Below are positions 18,581-27,798 of a DNA stretch of 64,000 nucleotides, piece by piece (the stretch's first letter is position 1; every line of letters starts with the position of its first letter). The notes under the pieces were generated by a model, which saw only the letters and a list, made by a program, of their open reading frames with translations, was not told the DNA's origin and made no database searches. The stretch is taken from assembly GCF_046614695.1 (NCBI RefSeq), contig NZ_JBKKHQ010000010.1, forward strand, positions 1 through 64,000, given 5' to 3'. The DNA comes from Pokkaliibacter sp046614695. GTDB taxonomy: Bacteria > Pseudomonadota > Gammaproteobacteria > Pseudomonadales > Balneatricaceae. Made by a program: the position numbers and the translations under genes.

Positions 18581-20584
18581 ATGTTTGGAAAACTAACTCT
18601 AAACGACATTCCCTACCATGAACCCATCATTGTAGTGACTGTCAGCGTCATCATCCTTGCTGGTCTGGCGCTGGTTGCAGCCCTGACCAAGTTCAAAAAG
18701 TGGGGCTACCTGTGGACCGAATGGCTCACCAGCGTTGACCACAAGAAAATTGGTGTCATGTACATCGTTGTAGCGATGCTGATGCTTATCCGTGGCTTTG
18801 CCGATGCGATCATGATGCGAACCCAGCTAGCGGTCGCCCATGACGGAGCAACCGGCTATCTGCCACCTCACCACTACGATCAGATCTTCACCGCCCACGG
18901 TGTAATCATGATCATGTTCATGGCGATGCCATTCATGATTGGTCTGATGAACGTAGTTGTACCTTTGCAGATTGGTGCCCGTGACGTTGCCTTCCCCTTC
19001 CTGAACTCTGTGAGTTTCTGGTTGTTCGTGGTTGGTGTGGTCCTGGTTAACCTGTCTCTGGGTATTGGTGAATTCGCCAAGACTGGCTGGCTGGCCTACC
19101 CACCACTGTCCGAATCGACGTACAGTCCGGGGGTTGGTGTTGACTACTACATATGGGCACTTCAGATATCCGGTATCGGTACGACTTTGACCGGTATCAA
19201 CTTCTTCGTGACCATTCTGAAAATGCGTGCTCCTGGCATGAAGATGATGCAGATGCCTGTCTTCACCTGGACTGCTTTCTGTACCAACATCATCATCATG
19301 GGTGCCTTCCCTATCCTGACCGTGGCACTGGCACTTCTGACTGCTGACCGTTACTTCGACATGCACTTCTTCACCAATACTGCTGGTGGGGATCCCATGT
19401 TGTACGTCAACCTGATCTGGGCCTGGGGTCACCCCGAGGTTTACATCCTGATTTTGCCTGCCTTCGGTATTTTCTCTGAAGTTATCTCAACCTTCTCCGG
19501 CAAACGTTTGTTCGGTTACACCTCCATGGTTTATGCGACCATGGCGATCGCCGTACTGTCCTTCGTCGTTTGGTTGCACCACTTCTTTACCATGGGTTCT
19601 GGCGCGAACGTCAACGCCTTCTTCGGTATCGCCACCATGATCATCTCTATCCCAACCGGGGTTAAGATCTTCAACTGGCTGTTTACCATGTATCGCGGCC
19701 GTGTTCAGTTTACCTCCCCAGTCATGTGGACTCTGGGCTTCATCATCACCTTCTCTATCGGTGGTATGACCGGCGTTCTGATGTCTGTGCCTGGTGCTGA
19801 CTTCCTGCTGCATAACTCCCTGTTCCTGATTGCTCACTTCCATAACGTCATCATCGGCGGCGTGGTCTTCGGCTATCTGGCAGGTTTTGCTTACTGGTTC
19901 CCGAAAGCCTTTGGTTTCACCCTGAACGAAAAATGGGGCAAAGGCGCTTTCTGGTGCTGGCTGATCGGCTACTACGTTGCTTTCGTTCCACTGTACGTTC
20001 TGGGCTTCATGGGTATGACTCGTCGTCTTAACCATTACAACAACCCAGACTGGACTCCATGGCTGATGGTTGCAGCGGTTGGTGCCTTCATCATTCTGGC
20101 AGGTATCATTTGCCAGCTGGTACAGCTGTTTGTTTCCTTCCGTGATCGCAAGCAGAACCTGGATCTGACTGGTGATCCCTGGAATGCCCGTACTCTGGAA
20201 TGGTCTATCTCTTCTCCACCTCCGTTCTACAACTTTGCTCACGATCCTAAAGTTGAAGATCTGGATGCCTACTGGGATATGAAAGAAAAAGGTCTGGCTC
20301 ACAAGCGTCCTGCTTCTTTCGAGAAAATCCATATGCCTAAGAACACTGGTGCTGGCGTCGCTATCGGCGTATTCAGCCTGCTGTTTGGCTTTGGTCTCGT
20401 CTGGTACATCTGGTGGATGGTAGGACTGGGCCTGCTGGGCACCATTGCTTCCATGATCGTACGTTCTTTCAATGACGACATTGATTACTACGTTCCTGTT
20501 GAAGAAGTGGCGCGTATCGAGAATGCTCACCACGACCTGCTCGACAAGCATGGCCGTGACAACAATCTTGCAAGCCAGGTTTGA
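18581..20584 (+). CDS. cyoB: Cytochrome bo3 quinol oxidase subunit I
   Basis: The 667-residue polytopic haem-copper oxidase subunit holds haem b, haem o3 and CuB, reduces O2 to water and pumps protons. Haem and copper ligands are visible: 'TAHGVIMIMFM' for low-spin haem, 'WAWGHPEVYILILPAFG' with the cross-linked His-Tyr, 'LHHFFTMG' for CuB, and 'AHFHNVI' for the haem ligands. Length matches E. coli CyoB (663). Codon use (CTG, GTT, CGT, ACC) suggests strong expression. It sits between cyoA and cyoC in a tight operon. Confidence 0.98.
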   Translation: MFGKLTLNDIPYHEPIIVVTVSVIILAGLALVAALTKFKKWGYLWTEWLTSVDHKKIGVMYIVVAMLMLIRGFADAIMMRTQLAVAHDGATGYLPPHHYDQIFTAHGVIMIMFMAMPFMIGLMNVVVPLQIGARDVAFPFLNSVSFWLFVVGVVLVNLSLGIGEFAKTGWLAYPPLSESTYSPGVGVDYYIWALQISGIGTTLTGINFFVTILKMRAPGMKMMQMPVFTWTAFCTNIIIMGAFPILTVALALLTADRYFDMHFFTNTAGGDPMLYVNLIWAWGHPEVYILILPAFGIFSEVISTFSGKRLFGYTSMVYATMAIAVLSFVVWLHHFFTMGSGANVNAFFGIATMIISIPTGVKIFNWLFTMYRGRVQFTSPVMWTLGFIITFSIGGMTGVLMSVPGADFLLHNSLFLIAHFHNVIIGGVVFGYLAGFAYWFPKAFGFTLNEKWGKGAFWCWLIGYYVAFVPLYVLGFMGMTRRLNHYNNPDWTPWLMVAAVGAFIILAGIICQLVQLFVSFRDRKQNLDLTGDPWNARTLEWSISSPPPFYNFAHDPKVEDLDAYWDMKEKGLAHKRPASFEKIHMPKNTGAGVAIGVFSLLFGFGLVWYIWWMVGLGLLGTIASMIVRSFNDDIDYYVPVEEVARIENAHHDLLDKHGRDNNLASQV

Positions 20585-20589
20585 TCTCT

Positions 20590-21198
20590 ATGTCTAGTCA
20601 AGCAATGCATCACGACGCCCATGGAGACCATGGGCACCACGATGCCGGAGCGATGAAAGTCTTCGGCTTCTGGATCTACATCATGACTGACCTCATCATC
20701 TTCGCGACCCTGTTCGCGACGTATGCGGTCCTTCACACTCACGTTGCAGATGGTCCTGATGGCAAGGAAATCTTCGAACTGCCTTTCGTGCTGGTCGAAA
20801 CCTTCCTGCTGCTGATCAGCTCCTTCACCAGCGGTCTGGCAATGCTGGCCATGCACAAAGGCAATAAAGCCGGCGTGGTGAATTGGCTAATCGTTACCGC
20901 ACTGCTGGGTATGGGCTTCGTGGGTATGGAAGTTTATGAATTCCATCACCTGATCCTGGAAGGTTTTGGCCCTGACAAGAGCGCCTTCCTGTCGTCCTTC
21001 TTTACGCTAGTCGGCACCCACGGTCTGCACGTGACCTGCGGTATCCTCTGGATGCTGCTGCTGATCTTCCAGATCAGCAAAAAAGGTCTGACCGATACTA
21101 ACAATACCCGTCTGCAGTGCCTGAGCTTGTTCTGGCACTTCCTGGATATTGTCTGGATCTGCGTATTTACCGTTGTTTACCTGATGGGAGCGATGTAA
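20590..21198 (+). CDS. cyoC: Cytochrome bo3 quinol oxidase subunit III
   Basis: The protein of about 202 residues has five predicted helices and the subunit III signature 'FWIYIMTDLIIFATLFATYAV', with 'GTHGLHVTCGILWM' and 'WHFLDIVWICVFTVVYL'. A short His-rich N-terminus (HHDAHGDHGHHD) precedes it. The ATG at 20590 is chosen; a TTG three codons earlier has no better site. Its TAA overlaps the cyoD ATG by one base (TAATG), pointing to coupled translation. Confidence 0.96.
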   Translation: MSSQAMHHDAHGDHGHHDAGAMKVFGFWIYIMTDLIIFATLFATYAVLHTHVADGPDGKEIFELPFVLVETFLLLISSFTSGLAMLAMHKGNKAGVVNWLIVTALLGMGFVGMEVYEFHHLILEGFGPDKSAFLSSFFTLVGTHGLHVTCGILWMLLLIFQISKKGLTDTNNTRLQCLSLFWHFLDIVWICVFTVVYLMGAM

Positions 21199-21530
21199 TG
21201 AGCAATCATTCCAACCACACCGCAGCAGGTGAAAGTCATGGCAGCTTCAAGTCGTATTTGAACGGCTTTATTCTGTCTATCGTCCTGACCATCGTGCCGT
21301 TTGTTCTGGTGATGTATCCATCACTGGCGACTCCGGCAACAGCACTGGCGGTCATGTTGATTCTGGGTATTGCCCAGATTCTGGTTCAGCTGATTTGCTT
21401 CCTGCACATGGGTAGCTCTGAGGCCAGCTGGAACAACATGGCCTTCATCTTCACATTGCTGATTGTTGCCATCCTGATCGGTGGCACCGTATGGATCATG
21501 TACAACATGACCATCAACATGATGCTCTGA
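21198..21530 (+). CDS. cyoD: Cytochrome bo3 quinol oxidase subunit IV
   Basis: The 110-residue protein has three helices and matches CyoD/COX4-type proteins ('ILVQLICFLHMGSSEASWNN'). It assists assembly of the CuB site in subunit I. I start it at the ATG overlapping the cyoC stop; an upstream in-frame ATG at 21117 lies inside cyoC. It is followed by a strong hairpin before cyoE. Confidence 0.95.
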   Translation: MSNHSNHTAAGESHGSFKSYLNGFILSIVLTIVPFVLVMYPSLATPATALAVMLILGIAQILVQLICFLHMGSSEASWNNMAFIFTLLIVAILIGGTVWIMYNMTINMML

Positions 21531-21539
21531 TGAAACTCC

Positions 21540-21571
21540 GGAAAGCAGGGTTCCTGCCCTGCTTTCCGTTT
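21540..21571 (+). terminator. Intra-operon hairpin between cyoD and cyoE
   Basis: GGAAAGCAGGG and CCCTGCTTTCC pair perfectly over 11 bp around TTCCTG, followed by GTTTTCTT. This looks like a working terminator or attenuator placed so that less cyoE than cyoABCD would be made. Confidence 0.75.
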
Positions 21572-21599
21572 TCTTACTTCCAACGATGTGAACTCTCCA

Positions 21600-22490
21600 A
21601 TGATTAAGCGGTATCTCCTGGTTACCAAACCCGGCATTATTTTCGGGAACCTGATTTCCGTCGCCGGTGGCTTCTTCCTTGCCTCCAAGGGACATATCGA
21701 CTTTCCCCTGTTTCTAGCAACGGTCATTGGCCTGTCTTTGATCGTCGCTTCCGGTTGTGCCATCAATAACTGCATCGACCGTGATATCGACTCCAAAATG
21801 GAGCGAACCCGTAACCGCGTGACGGTAACAGGCGCTATGTCCACCATGGCTGCGCTCACTCATGGTATCGTTCTTGGCCTGATTGGCTTTGCCTTGTTAA
21901 TCGCCTTCACGAATCCTGTCACCGTTTTCTTTGCTGCTTTCGGCTTCTTTATCTACGTTGTCGTCTACAGCCTTTATATGAAACGCCGCTCTGTCTACGG
22001 CACGCTGGTAGGAAGTTTATCCGGCGCAGTCCCTCCTGTTGTGGGTTACTGTGCGGTTGCAGGTCAGTTTGACACTGGCGCAGCTATCCTGCTGCTGATG
22101 TTTGCGCTGTGGCAGATGCCCCACTCCTATGCCATCGCTATTTTCCGTTTTAAAGACTATGAAGCGGCTAATATCCCGGTTTTACCCGTGATCGAAGGCA
22201 TTGTGAAAGCCAAGCTGCATATCGTCCTCTGGATTCTGGCTTTTGCATTGGCAACTTTGCTGCTGGCAATCAGCGGTTATGTAGGCTTTGGCTATCTGGT
22301 TGTAGCCTGCGCTACCAGCCTGTGGTGGCTGGGAATGGCCCTGACTGGTTACAAGGAAAGTGTTGATGACCGCGTCTGGGCACGTAAAGTGTTTGTGCTT
22401 TCAATTGTTACCATCACTGCCCTTAGCGTGATGATGGCTATCGACTTTGAGCCTAGTGCCCCAGTTGCAACGTTGGCGATGCTTGGTTAA
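21600..22490 (+). CDS. cyoE: Protohaem IX farnesyltransferase (haem O synthase)
   Basis: The protein of about 296 residues belongs to the UbiA prenyltransferase family with nine helices. It converts haem b to haem O for the oxidase. The N-terminus 'MIKRYLLVTKPGIIFGNLISV' region, the Asp-rich 'NNCIDRDIDSKMERTRNR' and 'LWQMPHSYAIAIFRFKDY' match E. coli CyoE closely. Start at 21600 fits the family; a GTG at 21588 is in frame and cannot be excluded. The ribosome-binding site is weak and a hairpin lies upstream, so expression is probably lower than that of cyoABCD. Confidence 0.95.
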   Translation: MIKRYLLVTKPGIIFGNLISVAGGFFLASKGHIDFPLFLATVIGLSLIVASGCAINNCIDRDIDSKMERTRNRVTVTGAMSTMAALTHGIVLGLIGFALLIAFTNPVTVFFAAFGFFIYVVVYSLYMKRRSVYGTLVGSLSGAVPPVVGYCAVAGQFDTGAAILLLMFALWQMPHSYAIAIFRFKDYEAANIPVLPVIEGIVKAKLHIVLWILAFALATLLLAISGYVGFGYLVVACATSLWWLGMALTGYKESVDDRVWARKVFVLSIVTITALSVMMAIDFEPSAPVATLAMLG

Positions 22491-22508
22491 GCAACGCCTC
22501 TCTATAAA

Positions 22509-22532
22509 AAAACCGCCTGATGGCGGTTTTTT
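22509..22532. terminator. Bidirectional terminator between cyoE and the TSUP gene
   Basis: AAAACCGCC-TGAT-GGCGGTTTT is a 9-bp perfect stem with A-run left and T-run right, ending both converging operons. Confidence 0.9.
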
Positions 22533-22550
22533 TATATCTGTTAATTCTTT

Positions 22551-23276
22551 TTATAGCCCACCAATCCCCTGCCACAAAAGCCGTAACGCCAGAAGGGTAA
22601 TCGCTGCCCTGAATAAAAATTGGAAGCGTTCGTTATTCATCTTAAGTAGCAGCCTAAGCCCCATCCAGGTTCCTAATGCCCCGGCGGCAATCATCGCCAT
22701 AATCAATGGCAACCAAGCCTGTAGTGAGAAACCACCCAACTCAAAGCCAACGCCTTTACTCAAATGCTGAAGAACCATCGCTGAAGAAAAGGTAGCTACT
22801 GCGACTTGGCGCTCCAGATAACGCTTTTGGATAAATGCAGCCACCAATGGACCTGTTGCTCCGACAAGAAAGCTCAGAAAAGTGGTGACAGCAGCGCCTA
22901 CGCTAACTCCCCAACCCGGCAGTTTTGCCATAGCCAGTTTAGGCCCCCAGCTCAGATAGAGAATGAAGCCCGCCAGCACAATCTGAAGCCACGAAACAGG
23001 TAAAGCCAGCGAAAGCCCCACCCCTAGTGCCGCTCCTGGAATCAGCCCTAACAGAAACCAGCGAATAACTGGCCAATCGACATGCTTTCTCAGCATCCAG
23101 GCACGGTTCGCATTGGAGCCTAGCTGCACCCACCCATGGACGGGAATAAGCACCTGAGGAGGAAGAAGATTCGCCATCACAGCGATAAGTAGCGTGCCGC
23201 CACCGATACCGACAGAGGCGCTAATGAAGGAGCCGAGGAACGAAAGCCCCACCAACACCCAGAAGATGGGATCCAT
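22551..23276 (-). CDS. TSUP (TauE/SafE) family permease
   Basis: The protein of about 241 residues has seven to eight predicted helices and glycine-rich 'ASVGIGGGTLLIAVM' near the start, the hallmark of the TauE/SafE/YfcA family, with a second half repeating the pattern ('FLVGATGPLVAAFI'). These permeases move sulfur-containing or organic anions across the inner membrane; the substrate is unknown here. GGAAAG precedes the ATG at 23276. It is the last gene of a minus-strand group with the lyase-like gene and antiporter. Confidence 0.82.
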   Translation of the reverse strand: MDPIFWVLVGLSFLGSFISASVGIGGGTLLIAVMANLLPPQVLIPVHGWVQLGSNANRAWMLRKHVDWPVIRWFLLGLIPGAALGVGLSLALPVSWLQIVLAGFILYLSWGPKLAMAKLPGWGVSVGAAVTTFLSFLVGATGPLVAAFIQKRYLERQVAVATFSSAMVLQHLSKGVGFELGGFSLQAWLPLIMAMIAAGALGTWMGLRLLLKMNNERFQFLFRAAITLLALRLLWQGIGGL

Positions 23277-23328
23277 CGTACTTTCCACGACCTAATCCTT
23301 ATTGAGTATGAAACTCGATGAGAATGAT

Positions 23329-24087
23329 CTACCAACCGCTACGCTGAAAACCTGTATGACAGACTTCGAGGGAGCGATCGAGTGCATGAGTGGTGTAAAC
23401 ACCAAACTTGAAATACCCCTGAGTCTGGTCTTTTTCATAGCCAACAGGGCCGTGATAATCGAGCACACGCTTGTCATTCCACCACACCTCAACACGCCCT
23501 TCATCGTTGGCACTCCATTGAATACGGTAACGCTGGTGCAGCCATTGGTCTTTCACCAGAGACTCTTTTAAGAGCACAACCCCGGGGCCATCCTGACCTT
23601 GCTCAGCCCAGATCTGATCATTCCAGAGAATCAGCCACAACTCGTTATCAACAACGCGCAGCGACAGAGGCGGACGCTGAGATGGCCGATCATTGGTTTT
23701 ACGGTCATGCCACTGCGCAAGAACCGTTCGAGGCGCACCATCAAAGCCACTTTTAGAGGGAATATAAGTGCTGAAGTCATACTCAACACGCTCATTCTGA
23801 TCAGCAACGTACAGGTCACGAAGTTCAGCCCGATGACCATCAGAAATTTTCTTATCATCAGGCGCCAACTGGAAGCATCCAGCCCAAGGCTCACCAGCAA
23901 CATGCTCAACCAGCTCGAATGAGTCACCATTGGCCAGACGCTTTTGGCTCCATTGTCCAACCTTACCGTCCATAAAATTACCTGGTTGCTCTGCCGCAGG
24001 CGCCTGGCTACCGATAATTTCATCCTTCGCCCATGTATTCGACATACCCAATACCAGCAGTAATGAAAGAGGTGCAATACGTCGCAT
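23329..24087 (-). CDS. Secreted polysaccharide lyase-like protein (heparin lyase I fold)
   Basis: The 252-residue protein has a clear signal peptide (LSLLLVLGMSNTWA) and then a beta-jelly-roll-type sequence with 'SDGHRAELRD', 'TVLAQWHD' and 'QGYFKFGVYTTH'. These features are typical of the heparin lyase I / PL7-13-20 group, which cut acidic polysaccharides by beta-elimination. It should act in the periplasm or outside. AAGGAG lies six bases before the ATG. It is 24 bases downstream of the antiporter stop and probably shares its transcript. The exact lyase class and activity are uncertain. Confidence 0.65.
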   Translation of the reverse strand: MRRIAPLSLLLVLGMSNTWAKDEIIGSQAPAAEQPGNFMDGKVGQWSQKRLANGDSFELVEHVAGEPWAGCFQLAPDDKKISDGHRAELRDLYVADQNERVEYDFSTYIPSKSGFDGAPRTVLAQWHDRKTNDRPSQRPPLSLRVVDNELWLILWNDQIWAEQGQDGPGVVLLKESLVKDQWLHQRYRIQWSANDEGRVEVWWNDKRVLDYHGPVGYEKDQTQGYFKFGVYTTHALDRSLEVCHTGFQRSGW

Positions 24088-24111
24088 CGAAACTCCTTTA
24101 CTTTTTATAGG

Positions 24112-25833
24112 CTAGTTTTTCAGTTTTATGCCGACCAGCTGAACATCTTTACCAGAGGCGCGTTTTACCACCAGCGTCAACGTCTCAAGCTCCAGCTTAT
24201 CGCCCACCACCGGCTGGCCACGGCAATGATGCTTAAGACAGTCAGACAATGTCTGCTCAGGACTCTCGTCAGGAATCGTAACGCCGTAAGCCTGTTTGAG
24301 CTCTGCGACGGTCACATCGCCATTGAGTACGAACTCGCCAAAGAACCCGACATCCTGCAAATGCTCGGAGCGCTGCTCGACACTCAGGCGCTCACTGACT
24401 TGTTCAAGATCCGCGGGCAACATCACCAGAGAAACCACATCACGCTCTTTCAATGTCAGATTCGGTTCAGGTTGCATGAAGCTTCCTTCACGGAATACCC
24501 CGGTAACATTAACCCCTTTAATGCGCAGGATTTCCTGCAAATACACCGGCACTTGCCAACGTTTACCTTCAAGACGGTAAAGATAGAGTTCATGGTCACC
24601 AGCCCCCGCGACATCAAGAGGATAGGTGCGAAGTGGCCTCAAACTCACTGGCACCTCCAAGCCCAGGCGTCGGGCAACCCAGGCAAGTGAGCTGCCTTGT
24701 AAAATGAGTGAAAACAGCACAACAACAAAAGCGACATTGAAGATCAGATAGGCTTCGTTGATCCCCGCCATGAACGGAAATAACGCCAGCACGATGGGCA
24801 CCGCGCCGCGAAGCCCCACCCAGGAGATAAAAAGCTGCTCTTTCCAGCGAAAACGAAAAGGCATCAGTGATAACCAGGTGGCTATCGGGCGAGCAACAAA
24901 GGTGAGAATCAGCGCAATTAACAGCGTCCCCGGAGCCACTATCAAAAGATTCGAGGGCGTCACCAGCATACCCAGCATCAGGAATAGCACCAGTTGCGCG
25001 AGCCAGGCCAAGCCATCATGTACCTGAAGGATATCGTTGAGCACCTTCAAACGACGATTGCCAACCACCACACCGGCCAGATAAATCGCCAGAAAGCCGC
25101 TGCCACCGAGTTCATTAGTGCCAGCAAAAACCATCAGCCCTCCGGCCGTCATCAGCAGGGGATAAAATGCCAGTGTCAGCGTTGATTTTCGAATGAGGGT
25201 GGAGAGTAATAAGCCGCCCAAGCCACCAGCAACCACACCGATGCCGAACTGCTTTACAAAAAGAAGAGCACCTTCAAGCCACATTCCATGGGCCTGATCG
25301 GCACTGCTGATCAATTGAATCAGCAAAAGCGTCAGAAAGATGGCCATGGGATCGTTGCTACCGGACTCAATTTCCAATGTCGCCGCGACACGTTCGTTGA
25401 TATTGAGCCCTTTCCCCTGCAGCAAGGAAAACACAGCCGCCGCATCCGTTGACGCTACCATCGTACCGACCAGCAAGCCTGTCAGAAGATCGAGTCCAAA
25501 AACCCACATGGCAGCGATACCGGTGATAGCGGCTGTAATCGCAACGCCAAGCGTCGCAAGGGATAAGGCAGGTTTTAGCCCTACGCGAAACGTCCTCACA
25601 CGGGTTCTCATACCACCATCCAGCAGAATGACTGCCAGCGCGAGGTTACCTATCAGGAACGCCATATCGACGTCATTGAACTGGATGCCACCAATGCCAT
25701 CCTCACCGGCCAGCATACCTACGACCAGAAATATCAGCAGCACCGGCATGCCGATACGATTAGAGAGCGGACTGAGCAAAATGCTCAGTGAAATCAGCAA
25801 TGCGCCAATAAACAGGAGTGAAAAAGTGGCCAT
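24112..25833 (-). CDS. cvrA: K+/H+ antiporter, CPA1 family (CvrA/NhaP2)
   Basis: The 573-residue protein has about 12 membrane helices with CPA signatures ('LLDGGMRT', 'STDAAAVFSLL', 'IESGSNDPMA'), followed by a cytoplasmic TrkA-C domain and a C-terminal transporter-associated domain (about residues 400-570). It matches E. coli CvrA/NhaP2 along its length, including 'LEIESGSNDPMA' and 'WVGLRGAVPI'. The family exchanges K+ (and sometimes Na+) for H+, helping with osmotic and pH stress. AAGGA precedes the ATG. Two mutually exclusive hairpins lie in the leader. Confidence 0.92.
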   Translation of the reverse strand: MATFSLLFIGALLISLSILLSPLSNRIGMPVLLIFLVVGMLAGEDGIGGIQFNDVDMAFLIGNLALAVILLDGGMRTRVRTFRVGLKPALSLATLGVAITAAITGIAAMWVFGLDLLTGLLVGTMVASTDAAAVFSLLQGKGLNINERVAATLEIESGSNDPMAIFLTLLLIQLISSADQAHGMWLEGALLFVKQFGIGVVAGGLGGLLLSTLIRKSTLTLAFYPLLMTAGGLMVFAGTNELGGSGFLAIYLAGVVVGNRRLKVLNDILQVHDGLAWLAQLVLFLMLGMLVTPSNLLIVAPGTLLIALILTFVARPIATWLSLMPFRFRWKEQLFISWVGLRGAVPIVLALFPFMAGINEAYLIFNVAFVVVLFSLILQGSSLAWVARRLGLEVPVSLRPLRTYPLDVAGAGDHELYLYRLEGKRWQVPVYLQEILRIKGVNVTGVFREGSFMQPEPNLTLKERDVVSLVMLPADLEQVSERLSVEQRSEHLQDVGFFGEFVLNGDVTVAELKQAYGVTIPDESPEQTLSDCLKHHCRGQPVVGDKLELETLTLVVKRASGKDVQLVGIKLKN

Positions 25834-25863
25834 GACGTCCTTGCAAAAGGCTTAAGAATAAAA

Positions 25864-25905
25864 CTGATTAAAGTGCGAAATACCCGCTTAATCAGGTTAT
25901 TTCGC
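25864..25905 (-). promoter_or_regulatory. Overlapping alternative hairpins in the cvrA leader
   Basis: Two pairs of 8-base arms interleave: CTGATTAA (25864-25871) with TTAATCAG (25888-25895), and GCGAAATA (25875-25882) with TATTTCGC (25898-25905). Only one can form at a time, since the two-base connector is too short for a pseudoknot. They lie 31-72 bases before the cvrA ATG. This could be an RNA switch or overlapping protein-binding dyads. Confidence 0.4.
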
Positions 25906-26017
25906 GCCGGATAGGAAAGTTTTCAGGGAAGTAAAAATGTAGCACGTTCTAAATTTGAACGTATTTACAAACTATTACCCCACGTCCACTGAGAAAGCAT
26001 TCTGACTGACTTTAATG

Positions 26018-27688
26018 TCAGGTATTTGCCGATATCTGCTCATCAGCAGGCTTATCTGATAATGAAGGATCACTGTCTTCCTCAACACTGTCTTCATTGA
26101 AAGCATCAAGTTCAGACTGTTCCAGCAAAGAAGTAGGCATTAGGCGGCTAGGCTTGGCTCCCAGAGTCACAAATCTTTGCGCACGAGAAACGATATTCCC
26201 CCTCCCTTCAGAGAATTTGTTCATGGCCCGGTGATAAGCCGCCTGCCCTTGCTCCAACTCCTGCCCGAGCCTGAGCATATCTTCAGCAAAGCCACGCAAC
26301 TTGTCGTAGAGATCTGCCGCCTGAGCGGCAATAACCTGCGCATTGCGATTCTGTTTTTCGTATTGCCAGATGTGATTAATGGTCCGCAGAACCACAAGTA
26401 GATTCGTAGGGCTGACCAACAGAATATTGTGCTCAAGACCGTATTGGAAAATCTCAGGCTCCTGCTCGATGGCCACCATAAACGCGGATTCGATAGGGAT
26501 GAACATCAGTACATAATCCAGCGTACGCAGACCTTCCAGATTCTGATACTGCTTGGCACTTAAGCCTTTGATGTGGTTTCGAAGCGCCTGACAGTGCCGC
26601 TTGAGCGCATCCGCCTTGACCAGCTCACTGTCCTGAGTGTGGTAGCGCTCGTAATCCATGAGCGACACCTTGGAGTCGATAATAATGTCTTTCTCATCCG
26701 GTAAATGCACAATCACATCCGGCTGATAGACCTTACCTTCCGCATTCTTAAGCGAGACCTGCGTGTGATACTCATGCCCTTCCCGCAGCCCGGACTCACT
26801 CAATACGCGGGAGAGAATCATCTCCCCCCAGTTACCCTGAAGCTTCTTATCGCCTTTGAGGGCCCGTGTCAGGTTGAGCGCCTCCTCACTCATGCGGGAA
26901 TTAAGCTCCTTCAGCGCAGAAATTTCTGATTTCAGACTACGGCGCTCAACCGTTTCCTTTTCGTAGGTGTCCTGCACTTGTCGGCGGAAATCACTCAGTT
27001 GCTCCTTAAAAGGAGCCAACACCGAATCAAGCTGCGATTTATGCTGGACGCTGGCCTGCTCCTGACTGGCAGTGAAAATCTTCTGAGCCAGGTGTTCAAA
27101 CTGCTGACTTAACCGTGCTTCGGTACGCTCAAGTAATTGAATCTTTTCCTGATACTGGCTTTCCTGTAGCTGCCTCGTCGCTTGCATCTCCTGAAAAGCT
27201 GCCTGCAAATGGGCATGTTCGGACTGCAAAACTTCATGATCCTCACGCAGCTTGTCTTGCTGAATTTCCAGCGCAGAAAGGTAACGTAATCGTTCAGTTG
27301 CCGTCGCCAGTTCAGAATTCAGATCAGACTGGCGACGCTGCAGCACCTCATGGTGATCCTTGTAATCCGCGACTTGCTCCCGGGCTTCATCCAGTGCATC
27401 AGCCAGCCGTTGCCTGTCGCTTTGCAACACCACAATCCGCTCACCTTTTTCGCGAAGTTCCCGTTGTACCTGCTCCCGATAGTCCTGAAGCACACGCTTT
27501 TCCTGCAGTAGCGTATCGGCCTGCTGGGCGGTATAGCTCGCCTGCTGCCGGGCCAGACCCACCTCGCTCTGCAGTGCATCGATTTCCTGACGGCGGCGAT
27601 AGCGCTCCATACCCAAACCCAGCAAACCGCCGGTAATAAACAGACCCACCGCCAAAATAATCCAGGGCCAGGGAAGAGCTACTTGCAT
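26018..27688 (-). CDS. rmuC: RmuC family DNA recombination protein
   Basis: The 556-residue protein has one N-terminal membrane helix (PWIILAVGLFITGGLLGLG), a long coiled coil (about residues 30-260) and the RmuC nuclease-like domain ('LKGDKKLQGNWGEMIL', 'YQPDVIVHLPDEKDIIIDSKVSL', 'PIESAFMVA'), then an acidic tail. E. coli RmuC limits inversion at short inverted repeats and resembles restriction-endonuclease folds. GAGG lies four bases before the ATG. It is transcribed alone or into cvrA, 184 bases on. Confidence 0.93.
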   Translation of the reverse strand: MQVALPWPWIILAVGLFITGGLLGLGMERYRRRQEIDALQSEVGLARQQASYTAQQADTLLQEKRVLQDYREQVQRELREKGERIVVLQSDRQRLADALDEAREQVADYKDHHEVLQRRQSDLNSELATATERLRYLSALEIQQDKLREDHEVLQSEHAHLQAAFQEMQATRQLQESQYQEKIQLLERTEARLSQQFEHLAQKIFTASQEQASVQHKSQLDSVLAPFKEQLSDFRRQVQDTYEKETVERRSLKSEISALKELNSRMSEEALNLTRALKGDKKLQGNWGEMILSRVLSESGLREGHEYHTQVSLKNAEGKVYQPDVIVHLPDEKDIIIDSKVSLMDYERYHTQDSELVKADALKRHCQALRNHIKGLSAKQYQNLEGLRTLDYVLMFIPIESAFMVAIEQEPEIFQYGLEHNILLVSPTNLLVVLRTINHIWQYEKQNRNAQVIAAQAADLYDKLRGFAEDMLRLGQELEQGQAAYHRAMNKFSEGRGNIVSRAQRFVTLGAKPSRLMPTSLLEQSELDAFNEDSVEEDSDPSLSDKPADEQISANT

Positions 27689-27768
27689 ACCACCTCATTT
27701 CCAACTAAACCCACTAAGGGCATCAAACGATACTAAGCCGTCGTACCTGAACGTTTTTCGGTTAAGTG

Positions 27769-27798
27769 TTTACAAAACCCGATCACTCTGTCTAGTAT
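27769..27798 (+). promoter_or_regulatory. Possible dppA promoter
   Basis: TTTACA (27769-27774) and TAGTAT (27793-27798) are 18 bases apart, giving a leader of about 125 bases before dppA. The match is fair, and nothing better lies in the interval. Confidence 0.4.

Noticed and set aside
25864..25905. H-type pseudoknot in the cvrA leader
   Set aside because: The interleaved arms fit the topology, but the two-base connector cannot span an 8-bp stem; competing hairpins are more likely.
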